64,000 nt of DNA from Bimastos eiseni (lineage: Eukaryota > Annelida > Clitellata > Crassiclitellata > Lumbricidae). Below, in pieces: positions 49,138 to 62,000 of the stretch; the stretch's first letter is position 1; each line of letters starts with the position of its first letter. The notes below the pieces were generated by a model. That model was not told where the DNA came from. It saw only the letters and a list, made by a program, of their open reading frames with translations, and ran no database searches. Both the position numbers and the translations under genes were made by a program. Where the stretch lies: contig OY365810.1 of the NCBI GenBank assembly GCA_959347315.1, positions 30,439,234 to 30,503,233 on the forward strand, given 5' to 3'.

Positions 49138-49198
49138 ATTGTTATTATTATTATTATTATTACTATTATTATTTTCATTATTATTATTATTATTATTT
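49138..49198 (+). repeat. (ATT)n microsatellite
   Basis: About 19 trinucleotide units with a few substitutions. Confidence 0.9.
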
Positions 49199-49406
49199 AG
49201 CATGGTAGTGTTGACGAAAAACAGATGGCGTTCCCTCGCTGGACAGAGTCTTTGGAGTAGGTAGCTTGTCTCGAGTGTGTCATGGGTCACATCAGAGTGT
49301 GTCATGGGTCACATCGGTTAGCCTTCCTCCCAACTCGGATACAAAGTTCAAACCCTAGAAACTCCAAGCACCACTGGACTTCAGTGCCACCGCCACAAAA
49401 ACTTGC

Positions 49407-49407
<1 letters not shown>

Positions 49408-49450
<43 letters not shown>

Positions 49451-49520
49451 CATTATCATTGTCATCACTGTTATCGTTGTTATTATATTACTATTATTAT
49501 TATTGTTATTATTATTATTA
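49408..49520 (+). repeat. (ATT)n microsatellite, second array
   Basis: Longer array of the same unit with ATC variants in the middle, in the same orientation as the first. Confidence 0.9.
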
Positions 49521-49719
49521 GTAGTAGTAAAATTGTGCATTGTAAGACAATTTGTAATAGTTAGTTGCACAAGTCAAACGCAGCAGTAGGACTACGTCAT
49601 GTAATTGGAGATGGTTGCAAATGAAAGGTTTAATACAAGAGAATCACAATGGCACAATTAGATTGATAACGATGATATGCAGAAAATGGCATCTGCTTTT
49701 TGCCACAGACCACAAAGTG

Positions 49720-49985
49720 CAGCAAACCCATCTGACTCGAGGAGGAACAGTAACGCATCTGACTCGAGGAGGAACACTCGGCTCCCTGATGCAAGTAGTG
49801 ATGGTGCTGACAGTCGAGGCACGCCGCCGTATGCTGATCTGGAATGTAGCACGCTCCGCAAACAGGAAGCCAGTGTTTCGCTTCTCGCATGTCTTCCGTC
49901 ATATGCGACTATAATATTGGCTTTCTGGCAGCGACTCCAGCAAGGCGGTTGCAGACAGAGTGGATCTGGCGCTATATAAATAGCC
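49720..49985 (+). mobile_element. LINE/SINE 3' end, plus orientation
   Basis: Ends GGCGCTATATAAATAGCCAG at 49969-49988. Upstream, a 24-base unit containing TCTGACTCGAGGAGGAACA is tandemly duplicated at about 49732-49780. Confidence 0.55.
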
Positions 49986-50082
49986 AGATGCATACAACTG
50001 GAAACAGACAAGCATGTTCATGTTCAGTGTCCGACTGTGTTTTGCTTCTGTCTGAGACGCTTTTTAGTTTGTCTATGAGGGT

Positions 50083-50110
50083 ATAAACAGCTGGCGAGCG
50101 AGGTTTGCTG
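50083..50110 (+). promoter_or_regulatory. weak candidate TATA promoter
   Basis: TATAAA at about 50082-50087 stands before a GC-richer stretch of several hundred bases. It could be an upstream promoter for the plexin gene 8.5 kb away, but nothing links the two. Confidence 0.12.
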
Positions 50111-51580
50111 TTTGGCATTTCTCCCTAACGGTGTTTAAGGACGTCGTTTCGATTCGGTCGTTGGCTTTCGACGGCTGATTCAAGTTGGACCACCGGATCA
50201 AGGGCAACGGAACGACGGAGTAACGGACGTTGTTGATGGATTCAGGAGGGTTAACTCACTCTTAATCGTCCCCACTGCAATGCTGCCGAGGGACACCGGA
50301 CGTACCGCCGACGGACAGACGCAGGCCTTGCCTCGGAGGGACGACTATCATCGGATGCATCTAATAGTTTCAGTTAAGAGGGGAAGGGGAGGGCTATTAG
50401 AGGCTGGCCAGGGATGTCATTCACGGATCGAATGACCCTAATAGGCAGTGTTTTTTTGACTCAGAGGCGAACCTGAGAAGTGTCAGCGGATGCAGCGTGG
50501 TGCCTGCGCAGACCGGTTGGTCGAAGCCACCGCCGCTGCTGCTGCTGGTGGTGGTGGAGAGAGGGTGGGCTCGGCTTCTGCTCAGCCAGTGTCTTGGGCG
50601 TCTTTGCTTCATAGGTTTTACGTGCCTGCTTTGAGTTTTTCCTTCCGTGCTGTGCGCATAATTACGATTTAATGGAAAACTGATAGATTCGCTGAACCTG
50701 GCCGAGGAGTAGTTTAGTGGATATCGGAAGTGGATTACATTGATCGGTAATGCTTCCTCTTGTTTTCAATGCATCTTTATGGTGCTCCTTAATGGATCGT
50801 TGTTGATTAATTCTTTTCTAATTGAATGGTGCTTAGACGATGGTTTGATATATGGCAAGTGATTCATATATTTCATGATAATCTTCTGCTGTGGCATGGT
50901 CTGCTGGTACTAGTGTTTCTCTCTGTATAATGAATCTGTTGGATGTTTTTGCAATGGATTCACTGTGTGATGAATCATTAGCTAAGACGGAAGTGAAGAT
51001 CTCTTGAATTAGCAATGGATTAAGAGTAATCTTTAATCATTTAATGGATTAATTATTATTATTACTTAAACCTGTAAGAGCCAATAAAAATGTTTATGAC
51101 ATGTTGTAAACGTTTGTGACTTGTTTTAAACTTTTGTGAGTGATTAAAAGAATGACAATGGGTTGTCATAGTGTAGTATATTTTGTAGATTGAAAACGAT
51201 TACATTGCTGTCTTTGTAAAAACAGCCTATCATTGTGGTCATATTATAACTAGTTTAATTTGTATTGAGTATAAATTAATGAGCATTCTATTGGGGAATT
51301 GATTTTTCTATCCATATACCTGCCTGTATTGTATCAGAATTTGCATTAATTTATAATGTAATTTAATGAAATGTAATTTAAATCCTCAAAAATTTCTCAG
51401 CGCCCACAAAGCCGCATCATGGGGACCAGCTTATTCAGGGCACTATACGGTTCCTATGCCGAATCAAGTTTGCAACAGCGAAGCTTCTCGTTTCATTCTG
51501 GTGCCAGTTCAGAATCCTGGGAGGTCAAGCAAGCATTGTTATAATGCAAAGTAATTCCACTGATTGTATGTCAACTACCT

Positions 51581-51806
51581 ATTCATTCATTCATTCATTC
51601 ATTCATTCATTCATTCATTCATTCATTCATTCATTCATTCATTCATTCATTCATTCATTCATTCATTCATTCATTCATTCATTCATTCATTCATTCATTC
51701 ATTCATTCATTCATTCATTCATTCATTCATTCATTCATTCATTCATTCATTCATTCATTCATTCATTCATTCATTCATTCATTCATTCATTCATTCATTC
51801 ATTCAT
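51581..51806 (+). repeat. perfect (ATTC)n microsatellite, about 56 units
   Basis: 226 bases of uninterrupted ATTC. It abuts a minus-strand LINE/SINE tail, so it is best read as the expanded (TGAA)n tail of that element. Confidence 0.98.
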
Positions 51807-51900
51807 AACGAAGATCTATATAGCGCTCATCAAGGTTACTACTGAAGAGCGCTCCAGACCCCGGCACTGCTAAAAAGAACCGTTTTAAGGTGAGTATAAA
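51807..51900 (-). mobile_element. LINE/SINE 3' end, minus orientation
   Basis: The plus strand reads ATCTATATAGCGCTCATCAAGG then GAGCGCTCCAGACCCCGG: in minus orientation a GAGCGCTATATAGAT tail leading into the ATTC array. Confidence 0.7.
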
Positions 51901-53827
51901 AGGAGTCTGAGTGGACCCTTGGCGACAACCGCAACGTCAACCTATGATTATGTAATGATAGATACATGCCCTACAGTGTATTCCTCCCTCCTTGATTAAT
52001 GTCATTGTTAAAATAGGACTATCGCTACAGTTTGAAGTATACTCTTTCTGAAGTGTCCATTGAAGTGTCTGTCTCGTATGATTCTTCATCTTTGAATGGG
52101 GTATGTTTACAAGTCATTGCATTATTTACATTACCCTACATTTGACGGACTGGAGACTTGACCTAGTTGACTGTTTCTGTGCTGATATCAGCATGCTGTC
52201 CGTTTCTCTGTCCCTCTGCCTGTTCGTGTACGTGAGATTCTTTGTTCCATTGTCTGATGACTCTTGAAGGCGAGCCGTTGCTGCAGCCAATCAGACGGGC
52301 GCATGACTGGGTCACCTGTACTGGCACTTGATACCCGCCAAGGTATCCTTGTGCTCACAACTCAGGGCATCGACGTTAGCTCCAAGCCGATGCATGAGTG
52401 ATATTGGCAGATGATGGATAACTGAAGCATACAGGGAACCGTACACCAGGTACTTCTTCTTCGTCCGCCTTTGTTCCAGTTTTCCAGCCGTAAGCAGCTC
52501 ATGCATGCATAAAAATAGGCACAGGGCGGAACATCAGGTAGATATATATTTAGCAGGTACGTATGTCTGTGGGTGTGCCTGTGTGGCAAATCTATACATC
52601 TTTTCAAACATGATTGATGCACATGTGCTGTCTGATAATCATTGGAACCACTTAAGAACCACTACATGAGTGTGCAGTTACAATGTACAATACACCGCAT
52701 GTACAAACACTTGGGCATAAGGGGTTCTAATTCTAGAGAGTATGTTATGTGTATATATTTATATTTTTGATATATGTATATATATATATGATCATATATC
52801 ATAATTAATATGTTAATATATGTGTTTATAATTTAAACAGTGTTGTGGCCTTCTGCTGATTGTTTTGTAGGCTTTCTGTTCCACAGAAGGTTTTTAATTG
52901 GTCATGCTGTTTAAAAGGAGGCTTTAAGCTTTTTGTCAAATGCTTTTTGGATTTAAGTCCTGATCTAAGGAATGGGACATGCAGGGTTAGTAAATGGGAT
53001 GGATTACATTACTTATCAGCATCTGTGGATTAGACCTGGAGCCAGATGCTGTTCAGGGTGACCACCTGATTTCAAATGGGATCGTCATTGTTATGTTGAG
53101 ATTTTCTTTGGCTGATATTAAATCATGCATTTTTATTGCAGCCCTTGATAATGAATCAGGACATGGAATATGTTAACATAAGAGATTGTGTACAATATTA
53201 GAGTGTGAGTATCGGATGTTTGACTAGTCTAATTGTTGTTGTAGGCTGATAGATTGGTCTGTAAGTTGTAGAGATAGCCAACAGCAGCAGGTAATTCATA
53301 AGCAGCTGTTAACTTCACATATAAGATCGGGAACTGTTTTGCCTAAATCCCAGACTTTATGTTAGAATACTGACAGTCTGACAGACTGTATTACTTTGTC
53401 AACGTTAAACTGACAACCCTGACATGGTTTTTGCCACGGCCAAAGCGCCAATCAAAACCAAACATGGCACAGTTATAGAGACTATGCAACAAGCAGATAT
53501 GACATCTGCTTGTTGTAAAGTCGATCCAACTGTTACCGTTCAGTTTAGAACTGCCACAGCAGACAGAAATGTTACAAAATTATTGGATCATTGTTAGGCT
53601 GAAATGGGAGACAAAGCACCGTTGAGAGTTTCAAACTAATTCCCAGTCAAGCATGTGTATTGCAGCCATTTGTAAAACGCTTTAGTATTAGACATAGCAT
53701 GAATATGGTTTATTTTGTGCCATTTTTAGGTTCTTCTGAGGTCCTGTACAAGCGACCCACTATGCCAGAGACTTAGGAATAAAACGCTTCATTATAACAC
53801 GGATTCTGACATTCTTTCATTCTTTAT

Positions 53828-53960
53828 GTTGATATATATATAGTGCCCTTTAAGGTTTACTGCTCAGAAGTGCTCCCTACCCAACCCTGGCTAAATAGGA
53901 CGATCTGAAGGCCACATACGGTACAATGGGAATCCATTCCTTACCATATAGGACTATAAC
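53828..53960 (-). mobile_element. LINE/SINE 3' end, minus orientation
   Basis: ATATATATAGTGCCCTTTAAGG followed by CAGAAGTGCTCCCT mirrors the tail layout at 51814 and 63233, with an (AT)n tail instead of a tetramer. Confidence 0.6.
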
Positions 53961-54612
53961 GCAGCTGACAACATTGATCCCAAGATCACCTATGGAAATA
54001 TGAACTCTTTTGTAACACAACTGTGTTCTATGGTAGTACTTGATATGGCTGCTAACATTTTAAGGTTTTTTCGAATTCATTAGCCTGGTGGATGTGTTAT
54101 ATGGTGGTACCTGATACAGCTGCCTAAAGTCAAAAGGCGTTTTTCTGGTACATCGTATCGTATCTTTAGATATGCAGGGTTAATGGCTGAAGATAAGCCT
54201 TGCTCAAGTCACTATTTATTGAGGTTTCTATAACTGACCTGACTTTGGATCAGCCTATAATCTGGGGCAAAGAATGCTGGTGCTGTCATTTGTTGGTTTG
54301 GGTTCTATGAAAATGTATGCTCTTAGTAAATGCAATGAATACCGATTGGCTAATTTCCATGTTGTGTGCTAGGGTGGCAAACATTTGGTCTGATGTCTGT
54401 TGGTTTTAGAGCCTTTGACACTGACCTTAAATAGATTTCCTTTGATGATACCGAGATCGGTTCTAAGGCTTTGCTATTAAAAGGACTTATACGTGAATAT
54501 ATCTGCTGGTGTGATGCCGTATATGACCCTAGGCAAACCACGGTTCCCATAAATCTTGTGATGGGTTAATTGGTTCCCGTGACGTCATAAAGCGACTAAT
54601 AAGATTATCACT

Positions 54613-54643
54613 TCAATGCAGTTCAGTAACTGAACTGCATTGA
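54613..54643. repeat. perfect 31-base palindrome
   Basis: TCAATGCAGTTCAGT and its reverse complement are separated by a single A. Confidence 0.9.
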
Positions 54644-55499
54644 TTTCCCAGTCACTTTTAGTACCCACTGGTCATTCAACTGTTATGTATTAATTGGAAT
54701 GCTTGTACTGATCCCCCCAAAGGCATCAAATGCACAAGATAATTATGCCCCATCCAATTTGGAGTCCAAGCAAGATAGATGAGAGTCCTGAGCTCCATTC
54801 CCATCCACTTTTGGAGTCCCATAGGGCCATAGTAACTGTCAATAATTCTGAACTTCTTATATAGGCGACTAAGGTCAGAATAATAAATAGATGTTTCGAT
54901 AAGAGATTGAATTTTTAAATAATGTGAACAGAGGTAAAACTTATTTAGAAGAGAAAGCTATGGTTAGATTATTTGCTCAATCAGTATGTGTCATATTGCA
55001 TTGATAATGTCATAGAGTCTAATCATATACTAAATGTCTTTGAAATAATTATTATATTTTCTAAAGTTTATTGTTCATAGTATTGTTGCAACTTGCGAAG
55101 CCTTATATGTCAACTCCTGGGGAAAAAATTGTATCCTGATCCGGTATGTACTGGTAAGTCGTTGCTAACAGGGAAATAATTTCATAATTAAGAAATCAGG
55201 AAATTATAGGACACGAACTAATATATGGGCTCAAATATGGATGTCTTTATCAATTTGTGCATATGTTGTGCCAATGAGTGTAGGATAATTCCCCCCTCCC
55301 CCCAATTTTAGGTAGGACATTTGCTCCCCGGCAATTCCCCCCCCCCCAATATAAAGGTTGAAAATTATGTGTGTAAATCTATGTGTATATGTATGCATGA
55401 TGTATGCATTCATGTATGTAAGTATGCGCATAAGTATGCATGTAAGTGCGCATCTAAGTATGTGTATAAGTATGCATGTATTGCATGCATGTAGGTATG

Positions 55500-55571
55500 C
55501 ATGAAAGTATGTATGTAGGTATGTATGTATGTATGTGTGTATGTATGTATGTATGTATGTATGTATGTATG
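55500..55571 (+). repeat. (TATG)n microsatellite
   Basis: Tetramer array with a longer degenerate ATGTATGCA-type lead-in from about 55370. Confidence 0.85.
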
Positions 55572-55608
55572 CACATGTGCTTTGGGTGAGTTGATGGTCT
55601 AACTAGGG

Positions 55609-55872
55609 GGGACAATTGTCCTAGTTTGGAGGGGCAATTGTCCGGGGGACAATTGTCCAGGGGGGGCAATTGTCCGGGGGGCAATTGTCCAGGGGGGCAA
55701 TTGTCCGGGGGGCAATTGTCCAGGGGGGGCAATTGTACGGGGGGGGACAATTGTCCGGGGGGGCAATTGTCCAGAGGGGGCAATTGTCCGGGGGGGCAAT
55801 TGTCCAGGGGGGCAATTGTACGGGGGGGCAATTGTCCGGGGGGCAATTGTCCGGGGGGGCAATTGTCCGTTC
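55609..55872 (+). repeat. GC-rich minisatellite with CAATTGTCC core
   Basis: About 16 units of 14-18 bases, each GG[A]CAATTGTCC plus a run of five to seven G. The GGACAATTGTCC core is a perfect palindrome. Related G/C runs with AATT lie upstream at 55290-55345. Open frames here on both strands are compositional. Confidence 0.95.
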
Positions 55873-56483
55873 CCCGTGCCAATTGCGGTCTGTGTCACGG
55901 AACTTGGTGGAGGTGGAACCATAATCGGATGGGCCTTGTGTCACACCACATCATTGTCTCGGCTAACACGGCTAATATGGTCTTGGATGAAATGATGAGA
56001 CACACACTCCCACACTAAGTTATACAGCATTCAGTATTTGATGTAGGTTGTTGTATTTGGTTGTGTAAACGTTTCATTCAGTATACTTGTGGACACAGGA
56101 TATTATGTAAATTATTGTTTGTACACATGTATGATTGAACTGCTTCATATTGAACTTTGAATGCTCAAATGTCTGTTACTTATGCAGGAATTGGCCCAAA
56201 TGTGTCATGTGTGTGTACTGAAGACTTCATATGTCTAAGCCTATATCCATGTGGTGGTCTTTGAACTGGTCAGTTTGAGTACTGATGAGTGTCATAAATT
56301 GGTCAGTTGCCACTCTCTACAAGTGGATAAGTGAAATTATGATTGCCCAATCAAGAAGTGCTGTTCATTAAAATGCGTGTCTTTGGGTTTGATGCAAGAT
56401 ATCCTCCCATCTGCTGGGATGGTGCAATCTTTATTTGACAGCTATGGAACTAGATCTACTGGAAACTCATCAGTGGTCCAAGC

Positions 56484-56660
56484 GGATGAATGGATGGAAT
56501 AAAGATATGGACGAATGGATGGAATCAGATGTGGATGAATGAATGGAATCTGGGATTGATGGATGAATGGATAGAATCATGAATGTATGGACGAATGAAA
56601 TATGAAATTGATGAATGGATTGAATCTGAAATGGATGATGGATGAATAGATGGACGAAGA
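56484..56660 (+). repeat. degenerate GGATGAAT-type tract
   Basis: Imperfect alternation of ATGGATGAA, ATGGACGAA and GGAATC blocks, related in type to the tails of LINE/SINE copies. Confidence 0.6.
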
Positions 56661-57690
56661 TGGTTAAACAGATAATTTGGTGAGAAGGAACTGGTCTTCA
56701 ATGTTCCACCCAATTATTTGCACCTGTTGGTCCGTCGGCGGTATGTCAGAACTACGAGTCTAAAACTACACCGATATTTTGAATTCTTTTCCCATTGTTA
56801 TATAATCATCAGAGGAACATGTGGGCAAATTGATGCTTTTCATTGTGTAATTATATGTGATTACGGACAGCAGCTATTCATCTTGATGATATAATTGAAG
56901 GCATTGGGTCGTTATTAACCTATTCCGTATTAACCGCTGAGTCTATGCCCTGCATACAATGCATTCTAAATCTCTGCCTAAGAAATGCTTTGAAGGCAGA
57001 TAGACATTGGATTGACCTCCGAACTGGAAACTCGTCTGCTGCTCAGGTATCAGCCCTGCCCTGGGTCCTCTTACCTGGAATAGCTATTATCTCCTCCACC
57101 CGTGCCTGCTATCTTCCGTGTTCCGTACCCCACCCTAACCTGCTCGGCCGTTGACGAGAGTGCTTGACCCCACTGGTCGTCGGCGAGCTTTGAAGGCACC
57201 CTCACTAACCGAGTCTGTTCTGTAGTTTAGCTGACCCGTCGGAATGCTCTTGATCCTTGAGTGGGCCTCGACTTGGCCAAGGAGGTCTTGTAGTAAGTAG
57301 TCCGCCTTGGCTTAGGGCTGCCCTGCCAGCATTGGTTGCTCGGCCCTAAGGCCTCTCTCCCTTGGGAATGCATGGGCATTGGTGTGGTGTCAGATCGGTT
57401 CTGTCGAAAACATTAAAAAAATTATCTGGTTCACTCGACCAGGATTTTTTCTAAACGCAGAACTGGTATGTGGAGAGCACTTGTCGTCGAAATCATCTTT
57501 TGTCATATTGGCGACTGTTTAAATAGAAACCGCTTTCGACTTCAGTGTTTCCACTTACTAAGATATTGTCTTGAGTAAATGTTCACACGCTGTGCAACAA
57601 GTGCCAATAGTGGGCGGCGCCGGAGCCGTTTTCGCTCAGGAACCGATTTGACAGGATAGGAACCGTCTTGGCTTCTAGTCGTTGTTGAGA

Positions 57691-57718
57691 AGGGAGGAGG
57701 AGGAGGAGGAGGAGGAGG
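57691..57718 (+). repeat. (GGA)n microsatellite
   Basis: About nine units in a GC-rich segment upstream of the plexin gene. Confidence 0.9.
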
Positions 57719-58624
57719 CAGATGGCAGGTGGTGGCCGTGGACGCCTACGCGAGGAGCTTCGGTCGGCTCATCTGTCTGACCCGCTCTTCCCCCACCCCC
57801 TCCTCCCAACTTACTTCCGCCGCCCGCTGAGTATGGTTATGGTTACATGCTTCAAGTGGAAAAAGCAGCGTCGCTTGTTGTGTTTAGTCTCTTGTTTTGA
57901 GCTGACTGCTTCTTCTTCTTCTCTTCTTCTTGGCATGTCTTCTTGAGGTGTTTGAAACTGAGTTTTGACAGTTTTCACCACAGGTTTACCGCTCGAGATA
58001 ACTCATCTGTTGGTTAATGATTTGCAACTAAGGATGACCGTGTGTTGTTTAACTTGTTTTGCATAACTAAGCTCTAGTAAACAGTCAGAAACATGTTTAG
58101 CCTATAAAATATGTATAAGGAAATGCAATATTATTATGCGTGATGCTTATTTGTTCAGTAAGAAATAGGTTGTTTATACAGGTTAACTTATGTATCGTAA
58201 TCACAGGTAGCGCTGGAACATATAAGTGCCTATATATATATATATTGTGTTTATATGTATGTATGTATATATGTATGTATGTATATATATATGTATTTAT
58301 ATATATCTATGATCCATTGTATATATATACACACACACACGTGTAATGAGTTCTTATTTTGAATGAGACTGTTTATTTAGTAGTTGTTTACCACCGTTTG
58401 AAACCTGTACTTGTGAGCATGTGTATCCATTTTAAAGGCCTTCATTGTTAAACTGAGTTGATCAAGCAGGGTGTGGCTGGAGATTAAATATATCTCTTAT
58501 CATAGCTTATCTTGTCTGGTTTAGTGGGCTAGAGAGCAGTATATGACTAGAGTCTGAGTAGCGGATGTTAAAGCACACGTCTGAAGTTCTGAAGTGTCGT
58601 TCTGTGTTTTCTGCAGAATCAACG

Positions 58625-59056
58625 ATGGCGTTCTGTAGGCATAGCATCCGCTTCATCCATTCCTCTGATCGCCATCTGCTGAATCTCACCCTCCTCTGCA
58701 TCATCGTGGCAGTGTTGGCGTCACAGGCGACCCGCGTGGGTTCCTTTCGGGACGTCTTTACGGACGCCACAAACCCCGGAAGGTTCGAGCATCTTGTGGT
58801 GGACACAGTGACCGGTCAGGTGTACGTTGGGGCCACGAACCGCCTCTATCAGCTGCAGCCAACCTTAAGACTGGAGACGGCTGTGGTGACGGGACCAAGG
58901 GACGACAACCCCAATTGCCCTCCGCCGTCGAGCGACTGCCTCTGCTTCGGAAGCAGCTGCAAGGATTTTGAGAAAGTGCCTCTCAACAGTATTAGTAAAG
59001 CGCTTGTGATCGACTATCGGGGTGAACGCCTCATCTCTTGCGTCAGCCTTTTTCAG
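58625..59056 (+). CDS. PLXNB: plexin coding exon 1
   Basis: 144 codons ending before a GTACCT donor. Covers the signal peptide and the first blades of the sema domain, with a Cys-rich segment (CPPPSSDCLCFGSSC) longer in cysteines than usual. Confidence 0.9.
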
Positions 59057-62000
59057 GTACCTATAGAATCATGATCCATTATCAGCATCATCATTATTAT
59101 CATTGTCATCGTCATCATCACTAATAATAATGAATATGACGATGATGATGACGATGATGACGATCATCATCGTCATCATCATCGTCATATTCATTATTAT
59201 TAGTCTGTATAAACAGAAATATTATCTTATTTAACTGTTAGTATTAATTAATATAAATGATGATATGTTATAATAATGAAGTTTTTGTTTTTGACGATAT
59301 TTCATCTGATGTTGAGTTTGTATGTGTCTGTCCTTCTGTATCTGTCCCTCTGTATCTGTCAGTGCACCTATGTATGGCCAGTTAGTTCTGTTGCTTCTCT
59401 TCGTTTTCAGGGTCACTGTGATAAACATCTACTGCGTAACATCACCCTCACCGACCCACCCGTCTGGACGATGTTGGTGCCAAACGACGAGTCATCCTCC
59501 GTCGTCATGTTCATCGCCCCTGGACCTCCGAACCCCGCCAGCACGGATGTCCTCTACGTCGCGTCCTCTCGAAGCACGAAGGGCCTCCCTGCCTACAAGG
59601 ACATTGTTCCTGCGGTCTGCATGCGCAACCTTCAAGATCTCAACTTTGTTTCCGACGACATCCTGACACCGTCGCGGATCGACATCGAGGTCCAGCAGCG
59701 CGACCTGTTCCGTGTGAACTACGTCTACGGATTCGGTTCGCTGGGCTTCAGCTACTTCCTCACGGTGCAGAAGATCTCGGCGATAACCGACTCAGAGAAG
59801 TACATAACGCAGATTTCCCGCATCTGCCAGAACGATAAGTCGCTCTACTCGTACACGGAGGTTCCTCTCGAGTGTCACCATCGCGGCACCCACTACAACA
59901 TCCTGCGGGCCGCCTACCTCGGTCACCCGGGCACCGATCTTGCCAAGAGCCTTGGACTGCCCCACATTGCGCCCCTGACAGACATGGAACACATTCTCGT
60001 AGCGGTCTTTTCCAACCAGTCGCAGACGAAGGCGCCGTCTGCAGCAGCAGCTGTCTGCATCTATCCGCTGCGTGACATTCGACGCAAATTCACCGAAACA
60101 ATCCAGAAGTGTTTCCACGGTCTCGGCAACACTGGACCAGACCATTTTGTCCAACCAAAGGCCTGCTTCAGAACGGTGAGTTAGAGATCATATTTTAATT
60201 AACTGGAAAACTAGACACTTATTGCATTAACATGGTTGAAAATGATTTCTGGTATGCTTTGCTCTCGACGTTTATCCACAAATATATATACATCCAGACT
60301 AAGTCATACCGGAAATCATTTTCAACCGAGCATATTACAAAAAGTCATACATATGATGTAAATGAATGTAGCATGACTGCCTTGAGGCCTGAGGTCTTGA
60401 AATTGATCCCAACGGCGCTGGGCAGTGTCTAGAGTTTCTAGTGAGCATCTAGGTTTTCGCTAATGAGTCACGGATTCTTCCTTCTGCAATGGGTTGATAT
60501 GAAATGCTTCGGATATTTGATTGATTGTCTTGTGGGAAGTAATCTTCGTTCACAAAGCCACCGGGCAAGAAGACGTGGCCCAATAAATTTCTAACCTCTG
60601 ACAAGGGGCATCGTCGTTAAGAAGCAATTTGTGTGCAGATGGATTGTAGAATTCTTGCGTCTAGTGAGGAGGAATCGGAAAGTTTGAAGTGGTCTATTAC
60701 GGACCATTGTTGATGGCGACCGTCTCCATTGACCACCGATGGCTGGCTTCTGCGTCTGCTGTGGCTTTAAGCCATCGATTGTACGGACGACGACGTTTAT
60801 TCAGCGGTTCTTATGTCATAATGGCGTCTTTGTGGCTGGCAGAATTGACATGACGACGCTCTGGCTTCTGTCTCAGCATCTTTGCCTTCATTGTTCTTTT
60901 ACTATTGATCACCGTGGGGGGTACGGGCGCCCCCTCCCGCCCGCCCACCCGCCGTGCCTGGTCTTTCTTTCCCATCGGCATCCATCTCAATTTCCCACTC
61001 CGTTGTCGCTTTACTTCACGGCTGGGGATGGACAAAGCCAGCGCCAGATTGTTCCGGAGATCGGGGCTTATGGGCGAATGAGACAGGGTCTGTGTTGTAT
61101 CGAGTCCCGAACAGCTGCCTCCTCCTTCTCGTCTGCCCCCTCCCCATATTGCCAGGCTATCCATCGCCTTTCCTTCTGGCAATGATTAAGGAGATTCGTT
61201 GCTGGCGCTACACGAGTGCCTCAGTCCTATATAAGCACATTTAAGTCCACTGCGGTGAGTTGGTTGGCGGCAGTTACCCAGCCAGTTATGGGTTCAGTTC
61301 TCTTGTCATTTCTACTGCACTGATGTGATAGTGCGCAAGATATTAGTCATTGAAGTGAAGTCTTAGTTATAAAGGGAAGGCATGTCACTTTTATATCTAG
61401 CTTTGAACAAGGTCTGGCTTGCTCTTCTGTTGCTTCCTTGGCCAATCTCCGTCACTATGGTAGTCAAATGTTTTTAACAGTCATCTAGTTGTATAGGTTC
61501 GTGAGTGACCCGTGGTAGTTACTGTGTAGTGACCATGAGCAAGTCCTTCCTGAAGTTCCCTCACAATTGCTTGGCACCAACGATGCACTGCATTGCGCTG
61601 TTTATTGTCCTGTGCACTTCTTAACTTTGAATGGAGGACAATATCCCAGGATGTTGTATTTTATAGTATTATGTAAGTTCCTAATTAATTAATTTTTCTC
61701 ATGGTGAGTATTTGTGTTTAGAAATTTAAACTGGCTGACTGCATTCAATGCATTTTGGATATTTCTCACTGCGGAATTTACACCAAGGTGGAAGGCACAG
61801 GTGTGCATCTTATTGGGCGATGCTTGCTTCAGGAAGGAACTGGGGCATTTGAAGCATGTCTCTCAAAGGGCAGATAGCAATTAACACTTCTGGACAAAGT
61901 GTGAACAGCGTGCTTACTGACGTGAGTTGTCTGGTAATGAGGCACACTGTAACTGTTGCCTTCTTCAACCCTACACTTCTGATTGCCTTGAATAGCTATG

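Larger units (their letters stand above)
47461..51580. other. intergenic with simple repeats and a GC-richer segment
   Basis: Holds (ATT)n arrays, a LINE/SINE tail, and a GC-richer segment at 50080-50660 that starts with GGGTATAAACAG. A stretch at 48490-48760 (GAGTTGAAATTTTGCACACA and surroundings) looks like part of a dispersed repeat but has no second copy here. No gene recognised. Confidence 0.4.
51901..55500. other. intergenic, no protein gene seen
   Basis: AT-rich DNA with an (AT)n tract near 52750, a LINE/SINE tail at about 53830 and a perfect hairpin at 54613. No coding frame recognised. Confidence 0.4.
55873..58615. other. 5' flank of the plexin gene
   Basis: Holds a degenerate (GGATGAAT)n tract at about 56484-56660, a GC-richer segment at 57580-57830 with (GGA)n, and AT/TATG repeats at 58225-58340. 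An untranslated first plexin exon may lie here, because the coding start is preceded by an acceptor-like sequence. Confidence 0.4.

Noticed and set aside
51544..51873. Frame with long IHSF repeats
   Set aside because: Direct translation of the perfect ATTC microsatellite.
55454..56018. Proline- and glycine-rich frames on both strands
   Set aside because: Produced by the CAATTGTCC minisatellite in all frames.
60739..61244. GC-rich overlapping frames in a plexin intron
   Set aside because: Open on both strands with no family motif or splice context; better explained by base composition.
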